Positions 18,092-27,474 of a stretch of DNA of 40,456 bases are shown in pieces. Positions within the stretch are counted from its first letter, which is position 1. Each line of letters starts with the position of its first letter. Made by a program: the position numbers and the translations under genes. Location: contig CAOJRT010000013.1 in NCBI GenBank assembly GCA_948442255.1, forward strand, positions 1-40,456, given 5' to 3'. The notes beneath the pieces were generated by a model. It made no database searches and was not told the DNA's origin. It saw nothing but the letters and a program-made list of their open reading frames with translations. This DNA is from an uncultured Caryophanales bacterium (GTDB lineage Bacteria > Bacillota_I > Bacilli_A > RF39 > UBA660).

Positions 18092-18866
18092 TGCGACTAA
18101 TCACTTCCTTTGCTAAGTTTTGATAAGCTAGTGTTGCTCTACTAGTAGGGTCATAATCACTGATTGGTTTTCCGTGACTTGGAGCTTCTACTAACCTAAC
18201 TAATCTTGGAATGATGGTATTAAATACTTTATTTTTAAAATACTTTCTTACTTCTTCTATTACTTCTAGGCCAATATTAGTCCTTCCATCTAACATGGTT
18301 AATAAGACACCTTCTATTCTCAAGTCTGGATTCATAGAAGATTGGACCATAATAATAGAATTTAAAAGCTGTGTTAGTCCTTTTAATGCGTAATATTCAC
18401 ATTGGACAGGAATGATAACGGAATTACTTGCTACGAGAGCATTCATGGTAGATATAGCAAGAGAAGGTTGGCAGTCCACTATGATAAAATCGTATTTTTC
18501 TTCTATGGCTTTTATTACTTCTTTTAATTTTTCGTTTGGTTTAAAGTCCATATTCTTATGCATATTATTGGAAAACTCCATATCTATTCCAGCTAAATTT
18601 ATAGTAGCAGGTACTAATGATAAATTTTTAAACTTTGTTTTGATGACTGCTTCTTCCATAGAACAAGAATCTGTTAAAACATCATAAATATCATGGTTAA
18701 AATTATCTTCGTCATAACCTAGTCCTGTGGATGCATTTCCTTGTGGGTCTAAGTCAATTAAAAGAGTTTTTTTCCCTTCTTTTCCTAGTGCCGCTGCTAA
18801 ATTTATACTAGTAGTTGTCTTCCCTACGCCACCTTTTTGGTTTACTAATGAAATAACTTTTGCCAT
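18081..18866 (-). CDS. parA: Chromosome-partition ATPase ParA (Soj)
   Basis: ParA is a deviant Walker ATPase that binds DNA and works with ParB in chromosome segregation and control of DnaA. The protein has 261 residues from the ATG at 18866. The deviant Walker A KGGVGKTT lies at 10-17, DLDPQGNASTGLG at about 39-51, Walker B FIIVDCQPSLA follows, and ECEYYALKGL and PRLVRLVEAPSHG are typical of Soj. AAGGTGG precedes the start. It leads an operon with parB, mscS, DUF951 and abgT. Confidence 0.97.
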   Translation of the reverse strand: MAKVISLVNQKGGVGKTTTSINLAAALGKEGKKTLLIDLDPQGNASTGLGYDEDNFNHDIYDVLTDSCSMEEAVIKTKFKNLSLVPATINLAGIDMEFSNNMHKNMDFKPNEKLKEVIKAIEEKYDFIIVDCQPSLAISTMNALVASNSVIIPVQCEYYALKGLTQLLNSIIMVQSSMNPDLRIEGVLLTMLDGRTNIGLEVIEEVRKYFKNKVFNTIIPRLVRLVEAPSHGKPISDYDPTSRATLAYQNLAKEVISRNGD

Positions 18867-18904
18867 ATTGCGTACCACCTTTTCCTGTATTATTTCTCTA
18901 AATC

Positions 18905-18933
18905 ATTTTATCATATAAAGTAATAAATGTCAT
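18905..18933 (-). promoter_or_regulatory. Promoter of the parA operon
   Basis: On the minus strand ATGACA (18928-18933) and TAAAAT (18905-18910) are 17 bases apart, with TGA just before the -10. It sits 39 bases upstream of the parA start and below the ftsH terminator. Confidence 0.65.
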
Positions 18934-18954
18934 AGACTTTTCATGTATATGGAA

Positions 18955-18985
18955 TAAAAAAGAGAACTTTTTAATTGTTCCCTTT
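18955..18985 (-). terminator. Terminator of ftsH
   Basis: Minus strand: GGGAAC and GTTCTC pair (one G-T) around a 9-base A/T loop and run into six T immediately after the ftsH stop codon. Confidence 0.7.
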
Positions 18986-20943
18986 TATTCACTTTCTTTT
19001 AAAGAAGCTTCTAGTTCTTCTTTTGTCATCTTTGTATAGCCTTTGATGCCTTTAGCTTTCGCTTGTTCTTTTAACGCGCTTAAGTCTTCCTGTATGTTTT
19101 CTATAGATTCTAGTGTTCCTTTTTCAACAAGTGTTCTAATTTGTTCTTTTGTTAGTGTTTCATGTTTCATTAAGGCATCGGCGATTAATAGAACGAGTGT
19201 CTCGTGTTTTGAAAGAAGTTTCTTTGTATTCTTATAACAATCTTCTAAAATATTTCTTACTTCGTTATCTATCTCTAGTGCTACTTGGTCTGAGAAATCT
19301 TTTTGCTTTGTATAATCTCTTCCCAAGAAAACACCTTCGCTTTCTGTTTCTAATTGTGCAAGCCCTAAGTCACTCATTCCATATTTTGTAACCATAGAAC
19401 GAGCAATTTTAGTCGCTTTTTTGAAGTCATCTGATGCTCCTGTTGTTATTTCACCTAAGAATATTTCTTCTGCCGCTCTTCCTCCTAAGAGACCTGTAAT
19501 TTGTGAGATTAATTCTTCTCTTGTCATAATACCCATTTTTTCTTCTTTTGGAAGCATCATGGTATATCCACCAGCCATTCCTCTTGGAATAATGGTAATT
19601 TTATGTACTTCTTGTGCATCTTGTAGTTTTAAACCAATAACAGCATGTCCTGCTTCATGGATAGCAACTAAACGTTTTTCTTTTTCTGTTATACGACGAC
19701 TTGTCTTAGCAGGTCCAAGCAAGACTCTGTCTGTTGCTTCATCAATTTCTTCCATTGTAATATTTGTCTTATCACGTCTTACTGCAAGTAATGCTGCTTC
19801 ATTAAGTAAGTTTTCTAAGTCTGCCCCACTAAATCCTGGTGTTCTTTGACTTACATTTTCCAAATTCACATCTTTAGCGAATGTTTTGTTTTTTGCATGT
19901 ACAGCAAGAATTTCTTCTCTTTCTCGTGCATCAGGTAATGATACTGTTACTTGTCTATCAAATCTTCCTGGACGTAAAAGCGCTGGGTCTAAAACGTCTG
20001 GACGATTTGTGGCAGCAATGATAATAATTCCTTCATTTGCTCCAAATCCATCCATTTCAGTTAATAATTGATTTAATGTTTGTTCACGTTCATCATGACC
20101 ACCGCCAATTCCTGAACCACGTTGACGCCCTACTGCGTCAATTTCATCTATAAAGATTAAACATGGCGCACTTTGCTTTGCTTGTTTAAACATATCTCTA
20201 ACACGGGAAGCTCCTACTCCGACGAATAATTCTACGAAGTCAGATCCACTTATATAGAAGAAAGGAACATTTGCCTCCCCAGCAACTGCTTTTGCTAGTA
20301 AAGTCTTACCTGTACCTGGAGGACCTACTAATAAAACTCCTTTTGGTATTCTTGCTCCTAATTTTTGGAATTTCTTTGGGTTTTTCAAGAAATCAATTAG
20401 TTCTTTTACTTCTTCTTTTTCCTCTTTTAGGCCAGCAACATCAGTAAATCTTACTTGTCCACCATCTTCACTTAGTTTGGCACGACTTCTACCAAAATCC
20501 ATTGATTTATTATTACCAGCAGCTAATTTATTAAATAAGATAAAAGCTACTACAATAATTATTACCATTGGTAAAATATTTACTAAGATGTATACAAAAC
20601 TGTTTGAACCTGGATCTTTGTTTGTTTCATAATCCTTAATCTGTTTTTCTTCGGCATATTTTGTAACCAATTCAATTTCTTCGCTGATTACTTTTGCTTT
20701 AAATGATTCGTGTTCTTCATATCCGTCTAGTTTTCCTGTAACATAGTAGATACTATCATTACTATTTGGAGTAATAGTAATTTCAGTTACTTTTTCATTT
20801 TGAATTTCACTAATTAATTCTCCTGTTGTTATTTTATGTTCTACATTGGATCCTCTATTTGCAATAAATAAAGAACCTATTAATACGATTGCTAAGATTA
20901 TGTATGGCATCATTGCCATCAATGCATTATCTTTTTTCTTCAT
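18985..20943 (-). CDS. ftsH: ATP-dependent zinc metalloprotease FtsH
   Basis: FtsH is a membrane AAA+ protease that degrades membrane and short-lived proteins. It has 652 residues from the ATG at 20943, preceded by AAAGGAGAG. Two membrane helices lie near residues 9-29 and 114-138. The AAA domain carries Walker A GPPGTGKT (207-214), Walker [10 protein letters not shown] and the arginine-finger segment RPGRFDR; the protease domain carries zinc motif HEAGH (429-433). The last 25 residues, [20 protein letters not shown], resemble a small SAP or Rho-N-like helix-extended-loop-helix motif, which is not usual at the end of FtsH. The start of ftsH overlaps no gene but lies just inside the end of tilS. 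Confidence 0.97.
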   Translation of the reverse strand: MKKKDNALMAMMPYIILAIVLIGSLFIANRGSNVEHKITTGELISEIQNEKVTEITITPNSNDSIYYVTGKLDGYEEHESFKAKVISEEIELVTKYAEEKQIKDYETNKDPGSNSFVYILVNILPMVIIIVVAFILFNKLAAGNNKSMDFGRSRAKLSEDGGQVRFTDVAGLKEEKEEVKELIDFLKNPKKFQKLGARIPKGVLLVGPPGTGKTLLAKAVAGEANVPFFYISGSDFVELFVGVGASRVRDMFKQAKQSAPCLIFIDEIDAVGRQRGSGIGGGHDEREQTLNQLLTEMDGFGANEGIIIIAATNRPDVLDPALLRPGRFDRQVTVSLPDAREREEILAVHAKNKTFAKDVNLENVSQRTPGFSGADLENLLNEAALLAVRRDKTNITMEEIDEATDRVLLGPAKTSRRITEKEKRLVAIHEAGHAVIGLKLQDAQEVHKITIIPRGMAGGYTMMLPKEEKMGIMTREELISQITGLLGGRAAEEIFLGEITTGASDDFKKATKIARSMVTKYGMSDLGLAQLETESEGVFLGRDYTKQKDFSDQVALEIDNEVRNILEDCYKNTKKLLSKHETLVLLIADALMKHETLTKEQIRTLVEKGTLESIENIQEDLSALKEQAKAKGIKGYTKMTKEELEASLKESE

Positions 20944-20966
20944 GTATTTCTCTCCTTTTTCTTTTT

Positions 20967-22286
20967 TTACTTGTACCATAGTATTATATCATAGTTTTCC
21001 TTTTTTGCTTTATCAAATTTTGATTTTTTTAATCCAGGAAGCCAAATTATAGTGTCTTCATTATCAACTACGATAGGTTGGGTATCTCTACTTTCTTTTT
21101 CTATCTTTAAATCAATAAAGATGTCTTTTAATTTTTTTGCTGATTTCATTTTTTTTATCACCATTTTGTCACCATTTTTTCTCGTCCTTACGTACAAAGG
21201 AAGATGAATTTCTTGGCTATTTAATCTAATATAATTATTTGTATTCTCTTCTGCATTTGTTAAACATTCTATTTTATGTCCATTTGGCAATTCTGTAACG
21301 TCCTCTATTTTAATAAGATAACCATCTTTTTTCTTTTTATGACGTGTAAATTTTAGTTTATTGTAAGATTTTGTAAGATGAAGTCTATCTGGAAGATTTA
21401 CTTCAATATTTGGTTTTGGATTTTCGATAATATCTAGAATAAAATCAATATGTTTATCATTTACTAAATACAAGTGATCTTGGTAATTTTTCCGAAGAAT
21501 CTCTTCAATTATTTTTGTTTTTATAATACTTTCTAAGTCAGCAAAGTCTTGAATATCGAGTATGCTATTTTGATATCTTTTTTCTATTTCTTTTTCAATA
21601 TCTTTGTTTACATAACTATAATACTTATATAGTTCTTTGCTAAATTTCAAGTATTTGTTATGTACTTGCTTATTTTCTTGTTTTAAGAAAGGCACTATAT
21701 TTTGACGATATCTATTCCTTGTATATTTATCTGTAAAATTAGAATTGTCTATCACAAAAGGAATCTTATTTTCTTTGTTGTATATTTCTATTTCTGCTTT
21801 TGTTGCATAGATAAGAGGTCTTATAATGCGATAGTCTTTCTTATCTGTTTCCACTTGAAAACCACAATACCCTTTTAAGTTAGAACCTCTTGTTAAACGC
21901 ATGAGTATAGTTTCTATCAAGTCATCTCCATGATGGGCGGTAAGTAAGTATTTTGCTTTATATTTTATTATGATTTCTTCAAAATAGGCATATCTTTTTT
22001 CTCTTAGCTCTTGTTCTTTGTATTCTTTTGTTTCTCCTTTTTTGGAGAAAACCGTTGTTTCTACTAAGACATTATGTTCTTTGCAATATTTTTCTACAAA
22101 TTTAAGTTCTTTTGCACTTTCTTTTCTTATATTGTGATTGATATGTGCACAGATAATATTTATCTTTTTCTTTAAATTTAATAGAAGATGCAAAAGACAC
22201 ATAGAATCTGGTCCTCCTGATACTCCAATAACTAAGGTATCCTCCTCTTTTAATAAGCTATTTAAATAGGCAATTGATTCTTTCAT
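20967..22286 (-). CDS. tilS: tRNA(Ile)-lysidine synthase TilS
   Basis: TilS modifies C34 of the CAU-anticodon isoleucine tRNA to lysidine, so that it reads AUA codons. AUA is frequent in this A/T-rich genome. The 439-residue protein has the PP-loop SGGPDS (23-28), the ICAHINHNIR and LTAHHGDDLIETILMRL motifs and a C-terminal substrate-binding part ending DTIIWLPGLKKSKFD. AAGGAGG lies 3 bases before the ATG. The tilS-ftsH pairing is common in Bacillota; hpt, often between them, is absent here. Confidence 0.95.
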   Translation of the reverse strand: MKESIAYLNSLLKEEDTLVIGVSGGPDSMCLLHLLLNLKKKINIICAHINHNIRKESAKELKFVEKYCKEHNVLVETTVFSKKGETKEYKEQELREKRYAYFEEIIIKYKAKYLLTAHHGDDLIETILMRLTRGSNLKGYCGFQVETDKKDYRIIRPLIYATKAEIEIYNKENKIPFVIDNSNFTDKYTRNRYRQNIVPFLKQENKQVHNKYLKFSKELYKYYSYVNKDIEKEIEKRYQNSILDIQDFADLESIIKTKIIEEILRKNYQDHLYLVNDKHIDFILDIIENPKPNIEVNLPDRLHLTKSYNKLKFTRHKKKKDGYLIKIEDVTELPNGHKIECLTNAEENTNNYIRLNSQEIHLPLYVRTRKNGDKMVIKKMKSAKKLKDIFIDLKIEKESRDTQPIVVDNEDTIIWLPGLKKSKFDKAKKENYDIILWYK

Positions 22287-22336
22287 ATGTCCTCCTTGCC
22301 ATGTATTTTAGTAAAAATACTTTCACAAATCAATCC

Positions 22337-23432
22337 TTATTTCATTTTCAAGATGGATTCTATAAATGGCATAACTTCTCCATCTAAGACTTTTGAAGCG
22401 TCTGTCATTTCAAAATTACTTCTAGTATCTTTCACCAATGTATATGGTTCTAAAACATAACTTCTTATTTGGCTTCCAAAATCAATTCCTGTTGTAATCC
22501 CTTTTAAATTTGCCATTTCTCTTGCTTTTTTCTCTTGTTCTAAACTAAAAAGTTTGCTTTTTAATACTTTCATAGCTTGTTCTTTATTTTGAATTTGACT
22601 TCGCTCATTTTGACAAGTTACAACAATTTTACTTGGGAAGTGCGTAATTCGTACTGCAGATGGGGTGGTATTTACTCCTTGTCCTCCATGGCCACTTGCA
22701 CAATAGGTATCAATACGGATGTCTTCTTCTTTGATTTCAACATTTATTGTTTGATCTACTTCTGGTACAACAGAAACAGAAGCGAAAGAAGTATGTCTTC
22801 TTTTATTGGAATCAAAAGGAGAAATTCTTACCAAACGGTGCACTCCTCTTTCGCATTTTAAATATCCATAAGCATAAGGTCCTTTGATATGCAAGGTAAC
22901 CGATTTTATCCCTGCCTCTTCCCCCGATTCTTTTTCAATTATTTCACAAGAAAACTCTTGTTTGTCACAAAATCTTTCATACATACGTAGTAACATACTC
23001 GCCCAATCACAAGATTCTGTCCCCCCAGCCCCTGGGTGAATTTCTAAATAACAATCAAAGTTATCATATTCTCCACTTAATATAGTATTTAATTCTAATG
23101 ACTCAGTTTCTTTATCTAATAAATTCGTACTATTTTCTAACTCTGTTTGTAAATCAGAAGAGCTTTCTAATTTTAATAATTCTAAAATCTCTTCATTATC
23201 TTGAATATTCTTCTTTATATGTTGATATTCACCTAGTTCTTTTTTTAGAAGAGATAATTCTTGATTTAACTTATTGGCTTTTTCGATATCTTCCCAAAAA
23301 TTAGGTTGATTCATTTCTTCTTCTATCTTTTTTATTTCTGTTTCTTTTTTTGATACGTCAAAGAGACCTCCCGATTTGCTCTAAACGATTTTGTTGTTCT
23401 TTTATTTTTATTTCTAACTCTTTTAATTCCAT
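22337..23432 (-). CDS. prfB: Peptide chain release factor 2, with programmed +1 frameshift
   Basis: RF2 ends translation at UGA and UAA. A 24-codon first frame starts at the ATG at 23432 (MELKELEIKIKEQQNRLEQI...) and stops at TGA (23358-23360). Moving +1 at CTT-TGA-C continues as DVSKKETEIKKIEEEMNQPNFWED through the full factor. A Shine-Dalgarno-like GGGAGG sits just upstream of the slippery CTT, the classic RF2 autoregulation arrangement. The body has the GGQ catalytic motif (SGHGGQGVNTT) and the RF2-type anticodon-like region. It is followed by tilS after 50 bases. Anyone calling only the long frame from MNQPNF would miss the N-terminus. Confidence 0.96.
23357..23363 (-). other. Programmed +1 frameshift site of prfB
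   Basis: Minus strand CTTTGAC: the P-site codon CTT slips onto TTT when RF2 is scarce and TGA is read slowly. GGGAGG ends 3 bases upstream of the slippery CTT and acts as the internal anti-Shine-Dalgarno stimulator. Confidence 0.95.
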
Positions 23433-23448
23433 ATTTCTCACCAAAGAT

Positions 23449-23457
23449 ATTATATCA
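23449..23457 (-). promoter_or_regulatory. Extended -10 promoter of prfB
   Basis: Minus strand TGATATAAT, identical to the murC extended -10, lies 17 bases before the prfB start codon. GGTGAG between them serves as the ribosome binding site, so the leader would be very short. Confidence 0.55.
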
Positions 23458-23494
23458 TACTATTTGTCGGACTTTGTGTTATTAAGGTGAAATT

Positions 23495-23521
23495 TAAAAA
23501 AGAAGCTTTTTATACTTCTTT
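23495..23521 (-). terminator. Terminator after the lipoprotein gene
   Basis: Minus strand AAAGAAG and CTTCTTT pair around a 9-base loop and continue into T. It lies between the lipoprotein gene and the prfB promoter. Confidence 0.6.
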
Positions 23522-23582
23522 CTGTTTATAAATATAAAGTTGTTCACAAGTAATTTTCTTTTAATAAATCTATTATTGTCTT

Positions 23583-24134
23583 TTACCTCATACTCATAAC
23601 GGTACATTTTCCATTTGCATTGGTACTGAAGGTTGCGGAGAAGGTTCTGTCATGTTTATCTACCCAAGTATATCTTACAGATGTAGATGTTTTTCCAGCT
23701 AATACACCTTCTACTCCTCCTACTATTTCTACAACTTCTTCATAGGTAAATGATTTGCCGCTTTTTAGAGAAGCACTCATTTCGCTATACTTAGAGAAAT
23801 CAACTTGATCGCTTTTTATAGCTTCCTTATCTAGTGTAGCTTGTAAGATAGGACTATCTCCTGCATAGCTAAGTATAATACTTGTTTTTGAATTTAGTTT
23901 CCAAGTGTAAGTTTCTGAATAATTACTTTTTTCGGCTTCAAAACCAATAATTTCGTTCAATTCCTCTAACGAATTTGTTACTTCGATTTGTTTTATACAT
24001 TCTTCGACTTTGCATTTTCCTTTTTCTTCTTCTGGCTTTTCTGCTTCTCTTAAATTGTCATTTCCACAACCAGATAGAAATCCTAATAAAAGGGTTCCTA
24101 AACTTAAGCTTAATAAATTTCTTTTCCAATTCAT
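23583..24134 (-). CDS. Lipoprotein with tandem BLIP-like (DUF3862-type) repeats
   Basis: The 183-residue protein has a lipoprotein signal: a basic start MNWKRN, a hydrophobic core and lipobox LSGC with Cys about residue 23, so it should be lipid-anchored outside the membrane. After an acidic linker, two similar halves follow. The first has SLEELNEIIGFEAEK ... SETYTWKL; the second has TYEEVVEIVGGVEG ... VRYTWVDKHDRTFSATFS. Each starts with a helix and ends in strands, as in the beta-lactamase-inhibitor-protein-like fold of small Gram-positive lipoproteins. The function is not known. Two Cys (KCKVEEC) near the N-terminus may form a disulfide. Confidence 0.8.
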   Translation of the reverse strand: MNWKRNLLSLSLGTLLLGFLSGCGNDNLREAEKPEEEKGKCKVEECIKQIEVTNSLEELNEIIGFEAEKSNYSETYTWKLNSKTSIILSYAGDSPILQATLDKEAIKSDQVDFSKYSEMSASLKSGKSFTYEEVVEIVGGVEGVLAGKTSTSVRYTWVDKHDRTFSATFSTNANGKCTVMSMR

Positions 24135-24261
24135 CTTTTTTTCTTTCCTTTCTTTTATATCTTTATTTTATCATATTCTTTTAATACTTTTTCTATTTTA
24201 TCTTTATAATTTTTATTTATGCATCTTTCTATTAGCTTGTATTCTAAAAATTTTTTTCTTT

Positions 24262-24675
24262 TAATTTATTTTCACATTTATGGATTTAAAATTACTATAA
24301 TATCTAGCTTTTAAAGAAGTAAACTTAAGAACACAATAATCTGGGTCAGTCTTTCCTATAATATATGCTGTCTCCTAGTTGCCAGATTTCATTTTTTATT
24401 TCTTGGCTTTCTAATACTTCTACTGTTCCTATTAAAGAGACCCCTCTATAGAAACGCTTGTCACAGAAGTAAAGACACGCTTTTTCATTCTTTTTTAAGG
24501 ACTTTACTTTTAAAGAGGACGTGTTCGTTGAAAAATAAATCTCTTTTATACCATTTCTTTTTCGAGGTCTTAACATTGCTTTTGTATTAGGAAATCCGTC
24601 TTCATCAACAGAAGAAATATAACAAACACTCTGTTTATCTATCATTTTTCCAATTGTTTTTTCTGCATCTTTCAT
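24262..24675 (-). pseudogene. Pyridoxamine 5'-phosphate oxidase-like protein, frameshifted near its end
   Basis: The first frame (24346-24675, 109 residues) is a split-barrel flavin-binding protein: CYISSVDEDGFPNTKAM, IYFSTNTSSLKVKSLKKNEKACLYF, VSLIGTVEVL. It ends ...GDSIYYRKD at a TGA. Moving one base gives TDPDYCVLKFTSLKARYYSNFKS to a TAA at 24262-24264, which is the usual C-terminus of this family and brings the length to about 138 residues. The shift lies in AGGAAAGACTGAC near 24350. AAGGAG sits 6 bases before the ATG. It is either a recent pseudogene or a single-base sequencing error. Confidence 0.8.
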
Positions 24676-24749
24676 ATGTACTCCTTTTTTTATTATCCCT
24701 TAAAAAGAAAAAAAAGTAAATTATATAAATTCAAGAATACTCTTATTTC

Positions 24750-25634
24750 TTAAAACTCAATTATGATTTTTAAAATATCTTTTTCTTTTTTAGCATAAAC
24801 TCTACCATTTAGTTGTTCTACAAATTCTTTTACTATAGTAAGGCCTAAACCAGTATTACATTTTGTTCTTGATATATCTAACGTATAAAATTCATTAAAA
24901 ATCTTTTCGACATCTAAAGAAGGTTGCAATAGGATATTTTCAAAGACAATTCTCACCTTATCTTTATTTTCTATCTCTATTTTTAAGTCGCTTGTGCTAT
25001 GTTTATAAGCATTTAAAATTAGGTTATCAAATATTCGTGACAGCATCATCTTATTAGAGAAAAGGTATATCTTTTCTTCTTTCGCTTCTAATTTAATACG
25101 TCTGTTTTCATTTCCAAATATATCATAAAAGTTTGCTATTGTTTCTTCTAATAAAGCTATTATGTTTAGCCGCTCTACTTCTGGTTCTTTATTATTGGCA
25201 ATAATTTTTGAAAATTCAAAAAATGAATTTATTAAGTCTTCTAATGTTCTAATGCGCTCTTCTATTATACTTAAGTCCTCTTCTTTTTCTTTCATACTTA
25301 TCTTTTCTTCTTTTATTAAATTAATATAGCCAAGCGCAGCAGTCAAAGGGGTTCTTAAATCGTGAGATATGTTCGTAATCATTTTCTTTAGTGATTCATT
25401 CTTATGATTATATTCTATTTCTAACTCTTTTGTTTCCTTTAACAAATGATTAATTTTTAAGATAATTTTTTTTACACTTTTTAGATTATATTTAGAATGA
25501 ATTAATTGATTACTATTTTCTTTCTTTATCAAATTCATTTCTTTTTCTATATCTTTTAATTCTTTATGCAACAAAAAAAGATAAGTAATTAATATAAATA
25601 TAACGATTAATAAAATAATTATTATAGATAACAT
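24750..25634 (-). CDS. Sensor histidine kinase of a detoxification module
   Basis: The 294-residue kinase has one N-terminal membrane helix (about residues 2-22) and almost no outside domain, then a coiled-coil stretch. The phospho-acceptor box NISHDLRTPLTA has His91, and the ATPase part has the N box NLILNAYKHS (about 204-213) and TGLGLTIVKE (261-270). Kinases that lack a sensor domain and lie beside an ABC transporter usually sense drug flux through that transporter (BceS/GraS type). It starts 17 bases after the permease gene, so it is the last gene of the ABC operon, with the response regulator upstream at 27475-28149. Confidence 0.93.
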   Translation of the reverse strand: MLSIIIILLIVIFILITYLFLLHKELKDIEKEMNLIKKENSNQLIHSKYNLKSVKKIILKINHLLKETKELEIEYNHKNESLKKMITNISHDLRTPLTAALGYINLIKEEKISMKEKEEDLSIIEERIRTLEDLINSFFEFSKIIANNKEPEVERLNIIALLEETIANFYDIFGNENRRIKLEAKEEKIYLFSNKMMLSRIFDNLILNAYKHSTSDLKIEIENKDKVRIVFENILLQPSLDVEKIFNEFYTLDISRTKCNTGLGLTIVKEFVEQLNGRVYAKKEKDILKIIIEF

Positions 25635-25651
25635 ACTTATCTTTTCCTTCC

Positions 25652-26488
25652 TTACTTAATCTCGGTTTTCTTAAATGAGAAATATCCAATTAAATTAAAT
25701 AAAACGATATAAATAATTCCTAAAATAATACAAGTCATTACATATTTGTTTGAAGGATTATCAGTTAATTTAGATAAAGCGAATTGTATTTCATAGTTAT
25801 AAAACCAATCTGCTTTTATTTTAAATAGGTTTGTAATTGCCATTACAATTATTTGTACTAACAAGATAAATGGAATTGATATTGTATTAAATAGGGATGT
25901 TTTCTTTAATAAAAAAGCAAAACAGATTAATAAACTTATTATACCATATAAGAGAGGAAGTTGGACAAGGGTTATTTTTGTAAATTCCCAAAATGGTGTA
26001 CTAAAGGATTCTCCATTTACTATCAAGTTAAGAAAATAAGAAAAATAATTACTAAACAAAATAAGAATAGTACATATTCCAAATATGATGATTGTTTTCG
26101 ATAGATAGTAAGTTTTTCTTGATACAGCTGAAGAAAGCGTATTTTTTACTGCTTTATTAGAAAAATCAGTTACAAGAACAATGACTGTTATGATAATAAA
26201 TACATAATAGAGATTTACATTTTGACCTATAATGTCTTTATCTAGAGGAAAGGCCCCATCTCTTTGCATGACTTTTCTTACTTCTTGTAAGGATTTTGCT
26301 TTTGATAACTCTTCTATAAATTCTGTATCATTTAAATTAATATTGCTTTGTCCTACGGATAGTCCAATGTGCCCTGCACTCATTCCTACTATACTTATTA
26401 CTGACATAATAAGTACTAAAAATAGAGCGATATAAACAGCAAAACTTTTTTTTATGCGATATAAATCAGATGCAATAATATTAAGCAT
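25652..26488 (-). CDS. ABC transporter permease (BcrB/lantibiotic-immunity type)
   Basis: The 278-residue protein begins with a cytoplasmic segment MLNIIASDLYRIKKSFAVY, then about six membrane helices with a large loop after the first (about residues 40-85). This layout is that of bacitracin/lantibiotic immunity permeases (ABC-2 type). It overlaps the ATPase gene by 8 bases, AAGGAGG sits upstream, and it forms the membrane half of that exporter. The substrate is unknown. Confidence 0.85.
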   Translation of the reverse strand: MLNIIASDLYRIKKSFAVYIALFLVLIMSVISIVGMSAGHIGLSVGQSNINLNDTEFIEELSKAKSLQEVRKVMQRDGAFPLDKDIIGQNVNLYYVFIIITVIVLVTDFSNKAVKNTLSSAVSRKTYYLSKTIIIFGICTILILFSNYFSYFLNLIVNGESFSTPFWEFTKITLVQLPLLYGIISLLICFAFLLKKTSLFNTISIPFILLVQIIVMAITNLFKIKADWFYNYEIQFALSKLTDNPSNKYVMTCIILGIIYIVLFNLIGYFSFKKTEIK

Positions 26489-27404
26489 TTTCGTTCTCCT
26501 CCTTTATTATATTTTTAAAATAATCTTCTAATGATATTCCTGTTTCCCCTAATTGTTTTATATTTATATCATTTTTCACAAGCACTTTATTTACTTTTTC
26601 GATATGATTTAAATAGTCATAGAGTCTTATTTCTTCTTTATCAATTACTTTATAGTTTGTTGTTTTTAATTCTTTTTCAAGTATTACTGATACTTTTTTC
26701 ACATCATCTGTTTTTATAATAATGCATTTAGAACATTCTTTATCTAATTCTTCTTTTGTAAGACTTTTGACTACTTTTCCTTTTTCTATAATACAGAAAT
26801 TGGTTGCTATTAAATATAATTCTGATAAGATATGGCTTGATATTAATATCGTAATATTTTTTTCTTCATTTAATCTTTTAAAAGTTTCTCTAAGTTCACT
26901 AATGCCTAATGGATCTAAACCATTGATTGGCTCATCTAATATGATGAAGTCAGGATTATCCAAAATGGCAAAAGCTATTCCTAATCTTTGTTTCATGCCT
27001 AATGAAAAATTTTTAAATTTTTTCTCTCTTGTATTTTCCAAATCTACTGCTTTTAGCGCTTCTTTTATTTGGTTCTCATTAGTAATTCCTTTTTGTATAG
27101 CATAATACTTTAAATTTTCATAAGCACTTAAATTGGGAAAAAAAGCAGCGTTTTCAATCAAACATCCAATTCTTCTTTTTGTTTCTGTTATATCTGTATC
27201 TTCATGATTAAAAAGGGTAAAATCACCATCCGTTTTTGTTGTAAGAGTAGATATTATCTTCATTAAAGTTGTTTTACCCGCTCCATTTCTTCCTATTATT
27301 CCATAAATATCTCCTTTTTTTATTTCTATATTTACTCTATCTAAAGCTGTAAATTCTTTGTATTTCTTTGTCAAATTATTTGTTTTTAATATACATTCTT
27401 TCAT
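26481..27404 (-). CDS. ABC transporter ATP-binding protein (BcrA type)
   Basis: The 307-residue ATPase powers the adjoining permease. It has Walker A GRNGAGKTT, signature FSLGMKQRL (a bacitracin/lantibiotic-family variant of LSGGQ), Walker B FIILDEPINGLDPLG and H-loop SSHILSEL. The C-terminal part DYLNHIEKVNKVLVKNDI ... LGETGISLEDYF is typical of BcrA-like proteins. AGGAGG lies 6 bases before the ATG. A hairpin terminator separates it from the response-regulator gene. Confidence 0.94.
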   Translation of the reverse strand: MKECILKTNNLTKKYKEFTALDRVNIEIKKGDIYGIIGRNGAGKTTLMKIISTLTTKTDGDFTLFNHEDTDITETKRRIGCLIENAAFFPNLSAYENLKYYAIQKGITNENQIKEALKAVDLENTREKKFKNFSLGMKQRLGIAFAILDNPDFIILDEPINGLDPLGISELRETFKRLNEEKNITILISSHILSELYLIATNFCIIEKGKVVKSLTKEELDKECSKCIIIKTDDVKKVSVILEKELKTTNYKVIDKEEIRLYDYLNHIEKVNKVLVKNDINIKQLGETGISLEDYFKNIIKEENENA

Positions 27405-27430
27405 TTTTTCCTCCTATATAATTAATATAA

Positions 27431-27460
27431 CAAAAAAGAGTTAAATACTTCTTAACTCCT
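27431..27460 (-). terminator. Terminator or attenuator between response regulator and ABC genes
   Basis: Minus strand GAGTTAA-GAAGTAT-TTAACTC followed by TTTTTT, just after the response-regulator stop codon. It could limit expression of the downstream ABC genes or end the regulator transcript. Confidence 0.7.
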
Positions 27461-27474
27461 TTCTTAAATAATTC

